Origin: Paenibacillus helianthi
Lineage (GTDB): Bacteria; Bacillota; Bacilli; Paenibacillales; Paenibacillaceae
Direction of reading: 5' to 3'
Assembly (NCBI RefSeq): GCF_001909055.1
Contig: NZ_LVWI01000035.1
Coordinates: 62,001 to 126,000, forward strand
DNA: 64,000 bases
The translations under genes were made by a program, and so were the position numbers. Of this stretch, positions 7,845 through 16,251 are shown piece by piece; position 1 is the stretch's first letter; each line of letters starts with the position of its first letter. A model generated the notes under the pieces. It searched no databases and was not told the DNA's origin. It was given only the letters and a program-made list of their open reading frames with translations.

Positions 7845-8729
7845 TTAATTGGTGATCTTCACATTGCCAAACACAGCCTTATTCTTCGCGTCATCCCCCG
7901 GATTGCTGAGCGCTATACCGATATACACCTGGCGGTTCATCGAGATCTGTACGGTTCCGGCCTTCGTCCAGCGCTTCCCGTCAGACGAAACTGCGCCAGT
8001 GAAGGTATTTCCCTTTCGGTTCAGCTTAAGCCAGCTTGGAGCAGAAGCATCTGTTGTCTGGTCAACCGAGCTGCCCGCCGTCTCTTTCCGATACTGGAAG
8101 GTTGCCCCATTCTCAGGGGTAATCATCATGTCTGCGTGCTTTGCATCATGCCCCAGCGACTCCCGAATCATAACGCCGGCCTTGGCCCAGCCGTCCATAC
8201 GTTCAGTTGAACGCATCTGAACAATGATCTCCGCATCACCCTTCACAGGTTGATAGACAAAGTTCATCTGATCCGCTTTCCCCCAAATATCCGTGGATGT
8301 GCTGCTCATTGTAAATTGCTTTTTGGAAGAATTGTATACAACATTCCCCGGCATGGAGCCGATATTCCTTGCCTTCCACCCTGTTGGCAGCTGAGCCGGA
8401 TAGTCATGTTCACCCGGAGGTGTCCAGTCCGGTGTCGGCCATGTTGTACGTTCATCGATTTTGGCCAGCTCGGCTTCAGGCCAGGCCCCATAAGAAAAGA
8501 ACGACAGACGCTTCACGCCAGGGTAATTCTCGCGGATTCCCTGGTAAATCTCCTGATATTGATCATCAGTCCAGTCATTATCCAGCGTTGCTACAATTTC
8601 CACTTGGCTGCTGCTGATCCGGTCGCTCGTATCCTTCAGGATACCGTATGCCGTGCTGTACACCCAGTCGCTGTTGAATTCCCAGTCATCAAAGTACGCC
8701 ATAGGGGCGACAAAGTCGATAGACGGCAT
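7845..8729 (-). pseudogene. 5'-truncated glycoside hydrolase with C-terminal lectin-like domain
   Basis: The open frame has 294 codons but opens in the middle of a catalytic domain. Residues 1-90 read like the last strands of a TIM-barrel hydrolase (DFVAPMAYFDDWEFNSDWVY, later FFSYGAWPEAELAKID). Residues 115-294 look like a concanavalin-like DUF1349-type carbohydrate-binding domain (WAKAGVMIRESLGHDAKHAD). No signal peptide or ribosome binding site precedes the first methionine, and the frame stops just before repeat copy 2. The 5' half of the gene is missing. The enzyme would have been secreted and acted on a polysaccharide. Confidence 0.65.
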
Positions 8730-8773
8730 TAATTTTCTTTGCCTACTACATCATTCTGTAACACAAATAAACC

Positions 8774-8861
8774 CGCAGAAGCCTGTTTACGCATCGTTTC
8801 GACCGGAGTGTGACTACCCTCCCCCCTATAGTCGTCATGATGTAAACACAGGCTCCTGCGA
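8774..8861 (+). repeat. Structured repeat, family 2, copy 2
   Basis: CCGCAGAAGCCTGTTTACGC pairs imperfectly with a right arm ending GGCTCCTGCGAG. It is about 75% identical by eye to 7386-7477 and in direct orientation. The two copies bracket the esterase and glycoside hydrolase relics. Confidence 0.7.
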
Positions 8862-8914
8862 GCTTTTCTACAAAAAACTTGCTGATTAGTGAAAGCAATA
8901 CGTGGACTGTGTTG

Positions 8915-9382
8915 TCATTTCGCCACAATCGGTACGAATATATCCGATAGATGATAGCCCATTTTCTCTTTGAATACCTTGGGTGTAGTAACATGGGTCA
9001 TTTCGTAACGTTCAGCTGAATCATTCTCGCTTGTTGATATTTCGAAGCACCCACTTGTCTCAACCCATGCGCGAATGGATGCTTTAGTTTCCTGGATGGC
9101 CACTTCCTCTGCATCTTTTGAAGTTGCAACTGCATATAATCCCCCAGGGAAATCGGCAACCTCGTATCCACCTGTATCTTTGTATCCTTCTGGCAGCGCA
9201 AAAAACCATTCCAAGTAACCTTTCTTGACGTTATACCACATAAAGTCGCGGGGCGTAATGTAATGCTTGACATCGACAGAAGACCACCATTGGTCAAACG
9301 CTTCGAAATCCTCCATAGATGATATGTTTCCCGAATTAACGACCGTTAGAGGTGGGATCTCAATTACACGGATTCGCTCCAT
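8915..9382 (-). CDS. GyrI-like effector-binding domain protein
   Basis: A free-standing small-molecule-binding domain of the GyrI/BmrR C-terminal (SOUL-like) fold, about 155 residues. Typical features are the opening ERIRVIEIPPLTVVNSG, a central aromatic stretch (WYNVKKGYLEWFFALPEGY), VADFPGGLYAV, and the C-terminal WVETSGCFEI. No DNA-binding domain is attached. The start is either ATG 9382 (GGAGG ten bases upstream) or GTG 9388 (four bases); spacing favours the ATG. Stand-alone members bind lipophilic ligands or inhibit gyrase in enterobacteria. The role here is unknown. Confidence 0.75.
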   Translation of the reverse strand: MERIRVIEIPPLTVVNSGNISSMEDFEAFDQWWSSVDVKHYITPRDFMWYNVKKGYLEWFFALPEGYKDTGGYEVADFPGGLYAVATSKDAEEVAIQETKASIRAWVETSGCFEISTSENDSAERYEMTHVTTPKVFKEKMGYHLSDIFVPIVAK

Positions 9383-9514
9383 ATTCACAAAACCTCCGGA
9401 AATAGAAGTACTTTAACCAAGAGTATAAGTATAATGGATAAATCAGGAAATGAAATGCATCACAAGTGGATGAACCGAATGATGCAAATGACAGGCTCAT
9501 GCTGGCATTGCGCC

Positions 9515-10411
9515 TTACAGCTTCCAACGGCAGGTCATCGTTAAATTGCCCCCATGCAGCTCCGCTGTCAGTGAGCCGTTCATCTTGTCCATTAGACTTT
9601 TCGCTATGGAAAGACCAAGTCCCGATCCTTGGGCGGACCGGGTGCGGTCGACCGTATAGAAGCGGTCGAATAGCAGCCTCACATCGATGTCGGATAACTC
9701 CTTCGCTTCATTCACGATCCTGAACATGGCTGTCTTCTCCCGTTGCTCGAAGCAGATCTCCACATGACCGGCCGCATGTTTGACAGTATTAATAAGCAAA
9801 TTCTCAACGACCCTCTGCACGGCTGATTCGTCAGCATATATAGCCACCGCTTCCTTCGGCAGCCGGATATCCGGCGTAATGTTCCGTTCGTTGAACCGGT
9901 CGTAGAAACCAACCAGAATGTCTGACAGGAGGACAGTCATTTCGATCCGCTCGGACTTAAGCTGATAATCCGAAGATTCAATTAAGGACAGCTCGAAGAA
10001 ATCGTTCAATAGCGCTTGCAGCCGTTTCGTGCGATTTTTAACGATTGTGAGGTATTCGTGCTTCTCCTCGGGCGTAATAGGCTCTGCTTCCAGCAGTTGA
10101 ATATATCCAAAGATGGAGGTCAGCGGAGTACGAATATCATGGGAAATGTTCGTAATTGCCTGCCGCAGCTCATTTTCTGTTCGTCTTCTGCGGGCCTCTG
10201 CATCGACTACGAGGTCGGACTGGCTGTTAATTTGACCCGCAAGCGCTTCGAGCCGCCGGTCAAATAGCGTTACGTCTATTTTTTTACCGGTTGTCCGCTC
10301 ATTATAGCGGCGCAGCTGCGATGTCATCCGTCCCAGCTCCCGCCTCATCAGCAGCAGATGGGCAAGCAGAAGAGCCGCCACCGTAACCGATATGAGCGTT
10401 ATGATAAGCAA
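9515..10411 (-). CDS. Sensor histidine kinase of an ABC-transporter-linked system
   Basis: The protein has 298 residues with one N-terminal membrane helix (MLIITLISVTVAALLLAHLL) and almost no extracellular part. HisKA carries the phospho-accepting His in ITNISHDIRTPLTSIFGY. The HATPase domain has the N box (VVENLLINTVKHA) and G box (GSGLGLSIAKSLMDKM). Kinases of this shape sense through a partner transporter rather than a ligand domain of their own. It is the last gene of a four-gene minus-strand unit: response regulator, ABC ATPase, ABC permease, kinase. This is the layout of peptide-antibiotic sensing and resistance modules. Confidence 0.85.
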   Translation of the reverse strand: MLIITLISVTVAALLLAHLLLMRRELGRMTSQLRRYNERTTGKKIDVTLFDRRLEALAGQINSQSDLVVDAEARRRRTENELRQAITNISHDIRTPLTSIFGYIQLLEAEPITPEEKHEYLTIVKNRTKRLQALLNDFFELSLIESSDYQLKSERIEMTVLLSDILVGFYDRFNERNITPDIRLPKEAVAIYADESAVQRVVENLLINTVKHAAGHVEICFEQREKTAMFRIVNEAKELSDIDVRLLFDRFYTVDRTRSAQGSGLGLSIAKSLMDKMNGSLTAELHGGNLTMTCRWKL

Positions 10412-10433
10412 CTCTCTTCCGCCCCTCTTACTT

Positions 10434-11195
10434 TTATTTTATTTCCTTTCTACGGAACACGAGAATACCGAGCAGCCCGGCTGCGACAATCGTCAGCAAT
10501 GGCACAAGCAGGAGCGCCGGCAGATCGCCGCCGTCGATGCTGGGCTTGCCGATATCGTTCATCAGCTTGAAGATAGAATAATCATACACTGTAGTAAAGA
10601 AAGGGATGTACTCACCCAAGCCCCCCAAAATCGTGTCAATCATAAGGAAGAAAATCATCGAGAAGCCGATCGTCTTGCCGCTTTCGGTGAACACGGCAGT
10701 GAACAGCGCCCCGATCGCCGCGTAGCCTGCAGTGTACAGCAGTGTTAGTCCGAGGGCCCGTGGTATGAAGAACGCGTCAACCCCCTCCGGCAAATGGCCA
10801 AAACCTGAAAGTAGTGAAACTTCGGTCGTGCTTACGATCGGGAATACCAGAGAGACAGCCATGGCTCCGACCGAGAATCCGATCAGCTTGGCGGTGAACA
10901 GCCGTCCTCTATCGTTGCCCGATGATGCGATCGTCTTCATGACACCCGTCGCATATTCACTCGCGATGAAGAATCCGGCCAACGCTGCTACGCCGAATTT
11001 GATCACATAGCCATTGCTTGCCATAAATTTAATCAGAAATTCGGCTCCTGTAAATTGCGGATCTCCACTCGACTTATTGTCAAAATAGTAGAGCAGTGGA
11101 TACACCAGTGAAAGAGCGGCGGTTATGAGCAGCAGCACCCGGAATGATCTGTCCTTACGCAGCTTGAACAGTTCTGACCTGATCAGGTTATACAT
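10434..11195 (-). CDS. ABC-2 type transporter permease
   Basis: The protein has about 253 residues and six hydrophobic segments, beginning MYNLIRSELFKLRKDRSFRV, the standard opening of BcrB/LanE-type permeases. I choose the ATG at 11195 because GGAGG lies eight bases upstream; a longer frame adds three codons. The start overlaps the stop of the ATPase gene by 8 bp, implying translational coupling. It should form a transporter with the ATPase for export or membrane clearance of a peptide such as bacitracin or a lantibiotic. The substrate is inferred only. Confidence 0.8.
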   Translation of the reverse strand: MYNLIRSELFKLRKDRSFRVLLLITAALSLVYPLLYYFDNKSSGDPQFTGAEFLIKFMASNGYVIKFGVAALAGFFIASEYATGVMKTIASSGNDRGRLFTAKLIGFSVGAMAVSLVFPIVSTTEVSLLSGFGHLPEGVDAFFIPRALGLTLLYTAGYAAIGALFTAVFTESGKTIGFSMIFFLMIDTILGGLGEYIPFFTTVYDYSIFKLMNDIGKPSIDGGDLPALLLVPLLTIVAAGLLGILVFRRKEIK

Positions 11196-12111
11196 GCCCG
11201 GCACCTCCGATCCGCTTCATGAAATAGCTCTCCAGGTCTTCGCCCATCGGCATAAACTGCTCGATTTCCAGGCCTGCGGAGAAAAGCGTCGACGATACTT
11301 TGCCTGGCTGCTCCATGTGGCCATACAGCTTGATGGCCCCATCCGGCATCACCTCGAAATCGGCTGTGCGGAACTCATTCTGAATAACGGTTGCTGCCTT
11401 GTCCGGGTTATCCGCTTTGATATACACGTATTGCTGGCATTTATCGTTCAATTCCTGTGCAGTGAGCTGCTCCAGCAGCTTGCCGTGATGAATAATGCCG
11501 TAATGGCTTGCCAGCAAATGCAGCTCACTCAGAATGTGGCTGGAGATCAGAATCGTTATCCCTCGTTCGTGGTTGAGCTGCTTGAGCAGCTCGCGCATCT
11601 CGATAACGCTCATCGGATCGAGTCCGTTGGTCGGCTCGTCCAGAATTAGAAATTCGGGGTCGCCCAGCAAGGCGATCGCCAGACCCAGCCGCTGCTTCAT
11701 ACCAAGTGAGAAATTCCTCACTTTTTTCCTGCCTGTTCCCTGCAAACCGACCCATTCCAGCATCCTGGCGACGCAGTCTTTGCCGGGGATGCCCCGGAGG
11801 AGACGGTTCGCCTCCAGATTCTCGGCGGCAGTCATGTGGGGGAACAACGAGGGGCTCTCGATAATCAGCCCCATCCGCTTGCGGGCCTGGGTCAACGCCC
11901 GCTCATCGCTGGCTCCGAACAGCTCGATACTTCCGTCGGACGGAAAAGCAAGTCCGGTAACGATGCGCATCAGCGTCGATTTTCCGGCTCCGTTCTGCCC
12001 AATAAAGCCATATATGGAGCCTTTGCGGATAGACAAATTTACTTTATCCAGCGCTACGCTGCCTTTGAACTTCTTAGACAATTGATTCGTTTGCAATACA
12101 TATTCGTTCAT
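11188..12111 (-). CDS. ABC transporter ATP-binding protein (BcrA-like)
   Basis: The protein has 307 residues from the ATG preceded by GGGAGG. Walker A is GFIGQNGAGKST, the Q loop follows, the ABC signature is NFSLGMKQRLGLAIALLGDP, and Walker B is EFLILDEPTNGLDP with the switch His in ILISSHIL. The C-terminal 90 residues are the variable tail of BcrA/CcmA-type exporters. It sits behind an operator of four CTTAAG-type repeats and a TATACT -10 box, so the upstream response regulator probably activates it directly. Confidence 0.9.
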   Translation of the reverse strand: MNEYVLQTNQLSKKFKGSVALDKVNLSIRKGSIYGFIGQNGAGKSTLMRIVTGLAFPSDGSIELFGASDERALTQARKRMGLIIESPSLFPHMTAAENLEANRLLRGIPGKDCVARMLEWVGLQGTGRKKVRNFSLGMKQRLGLAIALLGDPEFLILDEPTNGLDPMSVIEMRELLKQLNHERGITILISSHILSELHLLASHYGIIHHGKLLEQLTAQELNDKCQQYVYIKADNPDKAATVIQNEFRTADFEVMPDGAIKLYGHMEQPGKVSSTLFSAGLEIEQFMPMGEDLESYFMKRIGGAGHV

Positions 12112-12143
12112 TGTCGTCTTGGCCTCCCTTATGTGATAGACCA

Positions 12144-12199
12144 AGTATAGAAACGAAAACTTAAGAGGGGCTAAAGCCAATTCTTAAGAATGTCTTAAG
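12144..12199 (-). promoter_or_regulatory. Response-regulator operator and promoter before the ABC genes
   Basis: Four hexamers, CTTAAG at 12194-12199 and 12183-12188, CTTTAG at 12176-12171 and CTTAAG at 12160-12165, start 11, 12 and 11 bp apart, one helical turn each. TATACT (12149-12144) follows as a -10 box with no recognisable -35. OmpR-family regulators bind direct repeats at this spacing and activate such promoters. The first repeat overlaps the regulator's own stop codon. Confidence 0.65.
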
Positions 12200-12887
12200 G
12201 CTTCAGCCGATAGCCCATGCCCCATACCGTCTCGATAAATTCGCTGCCAGGCGCAGCCTTCGCCAGTTTACTCCGCAAATTGCTCATATGGACATTGACC
12301 GTATTATCGTCTCCGTGGTATGGCTCATCCCATACGCTTTCATATAGATTGGCTTTCGTGAATACCTTTTTCGGTGCCGATAAAAACAATGCGACAATCT
12401 CGTACTCCCGGACGGTCAGCGCAACCTCCGCCCCCTCTGCCGTAACCGTTTTGGAATCGTGGTCGAGTACCAATCCCTTATGCTGCAATACGCTCGGCAC
12501 AGCCGGAGGAGCGATCTGCGCATACCGGCGCAGATGGGAATCGATGCGCGCCGATACTTCCTCGATATCGAAAGGCTTCGTAATGAAGTCATCCGCCCCT
12601 CCGCGCAGAGCTGATACCTTGGTCTGCTGCTCACCCTTGGCCGAAATGATGATAACTGGTACACCACCCCGCACGCGGATCCATTTAAGCAGCTCCTCGC
12701 CCGTCATTCCCGGCAGCATCAGATCGAGCAGTACCATGCTCCATTGTCGTTGCTCCAGATAGAGCAGTGCCTCTGTTCCGGAGAAGGCAGGCTGTGGCAC
12801 GTAACCGCTTTTTCTAATAATGCTGCACAGCAGCCGGCTGATGTCACTGTCGTCCTCGGCCACGAGAATATTGATCGAATTATTCAT
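12195..12887 (-). CDS. OmpR-family response regulator
   Basis: The protein has 230 residues. The receiver domain (1-120) carries acidic residues EDD near residue 11, the phosphorylated Asp55 in MVLLDLMLPG and Lys in FITKPFD. The C-terminal winged helix (about 135-230) has the VREYEIVALFL and NTVNVHMSNLRSKL elements typical of OmpR/PhoB DNA binding. It leads the unit with ABC ATPase, permease and kinase on the minus strand. The repeats just after its stop codon are its likely target. Confidence 0.9.
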   Translation of the reverse strand: MNNSINILVAEDDSDISRLLCSIIRKSGYVPQPAFSGTEALLYLEQRQWSMVLLDLMLPGMTGEELLKWIRVRGGVPVIIISAKGEQQTKVSALRGGADDFITKPFDIEEVSARIDSHLRRYAQIAPPAVPSVLQHKGLVLDHDSKTVTAEGAEVALTVREYEIVALFLSAPKKVFTKANLYESVWDEPYHGDDNTVNVHMSNLRSKLAKAAPGSEFIETVWGMGYRLKP

Positions 12888-13026
12888 CTAATCTCCTTGT
12901 ACTATCTGTTATCAGCTTTCAAACCTATGTTCATCAGCATTTATGATAGACTATTTTTACCTCTGATTCCAGAACAGCATTTTTTATGACCTGGCGAAGA
13001 GATTAATTTGGACTCCCATGGTTCGC

Positions 13027-13066
13027 AAAAAACCAGCAGACCCACTCCGGGACCTGCTGGTTTTTT
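13027..13066. terminator. Bidirectional terminator
   Basis: The stem AAAACCAGCAG/CTGCTGGTTTT with a 14-nt loop has A and T runs on both sides. It lies after the degV gene (minus strand), in the 207-bp gap before the response regulator gene. Confidence 0.8.
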
Positions 13067-13094
13067 GTATGCAAGCAATTTGGCCGAGCGGGAC

Positions 13095-13985
13095 TCAATC
13101 CCAAAGCATAGGCTCCAGTACTTTATCCTGAACAGTGATACTGTTAAGGGCTGTATTATTAATCCATGAAAGCGCGAGCGTTCCCTCGCCCATATGAACA
13201 CCTACTACCGGAACAAAAGTCATGATTTCTGTACGCACAGAAGGCGACATATCCTTGATGGCCGACTCCAGGCTCAGCGCCTCTTCCATATTGTTGGCAT
13301 GCATAATGCAAATATCCTGGATCCGCCAGATATCCTTGTGGAGTGTCTCCAGCAACTTTTGCTTCGTCTTCTTGAAGGTGCGGATTTTGTCCACAACGAC
13401 AACTTTGCCTTCATCGAACTTCAGCAGCAGATGAATCCGCATCAGCTGGCCCAGTACAAGCTGAGAGCCAGAGAGTCGACCGCTGCGGTGCAGCTGGCTG
13501 AGACTGGCAGGGATCAGATAGAAAGACATCTCTTCAATGATATTTTCGATTCTGCTCTTGATCTCCAGCGCAGAGCAACCTGCCTGCTGCCAGTGAACGC
13601 CGCGCAGAATCATCTCACGGATCGGGTAAGCGCCTACCTTGGAATCAATGCCAATTACGGTAACTCCAGCGATATCCGCTGCCTGTATAGAGGTATGGAA
13701 AGTACCACTAAGCTCGGAGGAACAATGGATCGCAATAATTTCGTCATACTCTTCCTTCAGGCGCTCGTATAACTCTACGAACTCACCGATCGGCGGCTGG
13801 GAACTGCCAACCTTGTCATTCTGGCGCATTTTATCATAGAACTGGTCGGCGGTGATTTCGATATTTTCTTTATAACATTCATTATTGACAATTAGACGGA
13901 GAGGAACAATATATACATGGTTATTTATGGCGAATTCAGAGTCAATTGTGCTGGTGCTGTCGGTTACCCAAGCGATGGATTTCAT
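13095..13985 (-). CDS. DegV family fatty-acid-binding protein
   Basis: The protein has 296 residues. It opens MKSIAWVTDSTSTIDSEFA, the signature of DegV proteins, with the ligand-binding SSQPPIGEFVELYERL and HCSSELSGTFHTS segments. DegV/FakB proteins bind a fatty acid and present it to a fatty-acid kinase for phosphorylation before phospholipid synthesis. I start at the ATG matching the family; 18 upstream codons have only a TTG start. No fakA gene is in the window. Confidence 0.85.
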   Translation of the reverse strand: MKSIAWVTDSTSTIDSEFAINNHVYIVPLRLIVNNECYKENIEITADQFYDKMRQNDKVGSSQPPIGEFVELYERLKEEYDEIIAIHCSSELSGTFHTSIQAADIAGVTVIGIDSKVGAYPIREMILRGVHWQQAGCSALEIKSRIENIIEEMSFYLIPASLSQLHRSGRLSGSQLVLGQLMRIHLLLKFDEGKVVVVDKIRTFKKTKQKLLETLHKDIWRIQDICIMHANNMEEALSLESAIKDMSPSVRTEIMTFVPVVGVHMGEGTLALSWINNTALNSITVQDKVLEPMLWD

Positions 13986-14200
13986 GTCACTGCTCTCTTT
14001 CGTGAGGGATTGGTTGCGATCAGGAATCAGCAGCTTCAACTATCTGCATATTCGTAAATTATACAGGAAACCAAGCGCTCATATAGCGATTACGAGATAA
14101 TTACCGGCACCTTTTTCAACATGATTCGACATAAATTCACATTTCACATGATAGATATACCTATTAAAGAACCGACTGGATATGGTATGTGAAGACGCTA

Positions 14201-14280
14201 AAAAAATGGCCGTTACTTATGATTTACTACTGCCTCATGGCTGGGCGCACCAAAAGAACGGCATCTCTGCCGTCCTTTAA
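14201..14280 (+). repeat. Family 1 repeat (partial) followed by a hairpin
   Basis: GGCCGTTACTTATGAT (14209-14224) matches the 5' half of the dispersed repeat family described under findings; the 3' half is lost. A hairpin ACGGCA-TCTC-TGCCGT (14257-14272), flanked by AAAAGA and CCTTTA, follows and could terminate in either direction. The rest of the 343-bp gap between degV and the M23 gene holds nothing I recognise. Confidence 0.55.
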
Positions 14281-14328
14281 CATTTGAAATTATTGAATCA
14301 TCTTCTACTCTTCGGTACTGAAGTCCGG

Positions 14329-15339
14329 TTAGGGCGCTAATATATAGGCACCTTGCTCATAATCATCGGCGTCCTTCCAGTGAACGCGCAGTGACTTTGT
14401 AGTGTACAGTTCCGCGCTGTTGGCAACCTCGAAATGAAGATGTGGTTCGCTGGAATTACCCGAGTTACCGCACTTACCCAGCGTATCTCCGGCCTTGACT
14501 ACGTCGCCGGTTTTGACGCTGACCGATCCCTTTTGCAGATGAGCGTAGTAGCTGAACTCTCCATTGCCATGATCGATAATGACATGGTTCCCGGCAATCT
14601 GCTCCGTATTCTCCTTACCGACAGGCTTATTGTCTTGGATGTCATTGACGATTTTCACAACTTTGCCCGCTGCGGCAGCCAGAATAGGTTTTCCGAAAGC
14701 AAAGTAGCTTTCATTTTTGGTGGCGTCGCCTTTATAGCTGAACCCATTGTTCACCACGATGAGATCATACGCATACCGCTGCTGCTCAGCCCCGTAATGA
14801 TAATTAATGAGCTCATTCGTGCCCCCCCAATAGACAAACCATTTCCCTTGAAAAGGAAGTTCAAAAGTCGTTTGAGTACGCTTCGCATCCGTCTCAGGAT
14901 ACTGCTGCATCGTATTAAATATCAGGCCCTCTATCTTGTTGTTTCTGTCAAACAAAGCTTGTATCGTTTTTTTTCCTTTAGGGTCCTTCCAAGCATAGTA
15001 GCTGGTATTGTTTATAAGAAAATGACTAACCAGTTTATAGGATGTGACGTTCTTGTGGTTGAGGTTGACTTGTTTCTTGAAATCCTTTAACGAGAATTGC
15101 TTCTTGAATTCGGCCCCGAGTTGTCCATAAATACGTTCATATTTCTCTTGCTGCAGCAGTTTTAAAAGTTCGTCCGGCCGGAAAGAAGCAGCAGCTACTG
15201 CTCCTTTCGAGACAGAGTTTGCTGATACAACCTCAGGCTTGGCGGACTCAGCCGACGCCGAGGCTGCGAGTGAGCCCACAGTCAGTATGCCAGCGAGGCT
15301 AAGCAGCATCAGATTTCTTTTGCTAATGATATTGTTCAT
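14329..15339 (-). CDS. Secreted M23-family metallopeptidase
   Basis: The protein has 336 residues with AAGGAGAG before ATG. Residues 1-30 are a signal peptide (LLSLAGILTVGSLAASASA). Residues 45-140 resemble the DUF3887-type domain. The C-terminal 180 residues are an M23 (LytM-like) domain with RYAYDL, HVIIDHGNGEFSYYAHL and SSEPHLHFEV. The HLH pair and the Asp of YAYDL are zinc ligands in this family. The likely target is peptidoglycan cross-bridges, outside the cell. It is transcribed divergently from a two-component system, which may control it. Confidence 0.85.
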   Translation of the reverse strand: MNNIISKRNLMLLSLAGILTVGSLAASASAESAKPEVVSANSVSKGAVAAASFRPDELLKLLQQEKYERIYGQLGAEFKKQFSLKDFKKQVNLNHKNVTSYKLVSHFLINNTSYYAWKDPKGKKTIQALFDRNNKIEGLIFNTMQQYPETDAKRTQTTFELPFQGKWFVYWGGTNELINYHYGAEQQRYAYDLIVVNNGFSYKGDATKNESYFAFGKPILAAAAGKVVKIVNDIQDNKPVGKENTEQIAGNHVIIDHGNGEFSYYAHLQKGSVSVKTGDVVKAGDTLGKCGNSGNSSEPHLHFEVANSAELYTTKSLRVHWKDADDYEQGAYILAP

Positions 15340-15539
15340 CCGTTTTCTCTCCTTTATATGGGTTTCACGGATAAGTGTATGCGATGAAGTTTAACACCTG
15401 CGAAACGAAACCTTATGATTGTATTAATCAGGAGATTGAAAAGTTAAGGTTCCGTTAAGATTTATATTGTGCTGCTGAAACAAAATGAATGATATATTTA
15501 AATGGATACCAAGTTTTGTAATAGGGAGATAAGGAAGCG

Positions 15540-16247
15540 ATGAATCAATCAAAGATTCTAATTGTGGATGATGAATCGTCCATTCTAAAACTATTGAAAA
15601 CCGTGTTAAATAAAGAGGGATTTCCACTCGTCGATACGGCCACAACAGGCGAACAGGCCTTACTAGCCTGCCAAACCACCAAGTATGACCTCATCCTGCT
15701 TGATGTTATGCTGCCGAAGCAAAACGGCTTCGAGATCTGTCCATGGATTCGGCAAACAACGGATGCCCCTATCCTGTTCTTAACGGCTCGGATAGGCGAT
15801 TTTGATAAATTGACCGGTTTTGCCGTTGGGGGCGATGATTACATTACGAAGCCGTTCAATCCGCTAGAAGTGATTGCGCGTGTCCGGGCACAGCTGCGCC
15901 GGTATCTCAAAACTGCCGATGTTCCCACTATGAACCGGATATACACTTACAGAACATTTCAAGTGGACGAATATGCTGGAGAGCTTCGCGTGAATGATGT
16001 CACCGTCGATTGTCCGGCTCAGGTCTTTCAGCTCCTCTTGTTTTTTTGCCAAAGCCCCAACCGGGTATTCAGTAAAAAACAACTGTACGAGCAAGTTTGG
16101 GGCGAGCAAAGTCTTAGTGATGACAATACAGTCATGGTTCATATCCATCGTATCCGCGAGCGCATTGAACCCAATCCCAGTGAGCCAGTATATTTGATTA
16201 CTGCACGTGGCCTAGGTTACAAACTTGTTCGTGAATCTGAGAATTAA
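15540..16247 (+). CDS. OmpR-family response regulator
   Basis: The protein has 235 residues. The receiver shows VDDE, phosphorylated Asp55 in LILLDVMLPK and the Lys of YITKPFN. The winged helix ends in NTVMVHIHRIRERIEPNPSE and ARGLGYKLV. The stop codon is four bases before the ATG of the kinase gene, so the two are co-translated. Partner of the kinase at 16252; the divergent M23 peptidase is a candidate target. Confidence 0.9.
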   Translation: MNQSKILIVDDESSILKLLKTVLNKEGFPLVDTATTGEQALLACQTTKYDLILLDVMLPKQNGFEICPWIRQTTDAPILFLTARIGDFDKLTGFAVGGDDYITKPFNPLEVIARVRAQLRRYLKTADVPTMNRIYTYRTFQVDEYAGELRVNDVTVDCPAQVFQLLLFFCQSPNRVFSKKQLYEQVWGEQSLSDDNTVMVHIHRIRERIEPNPSEPVYLITARGLGYKLVRESEN

Positions 16248-16251
16248 TGCG

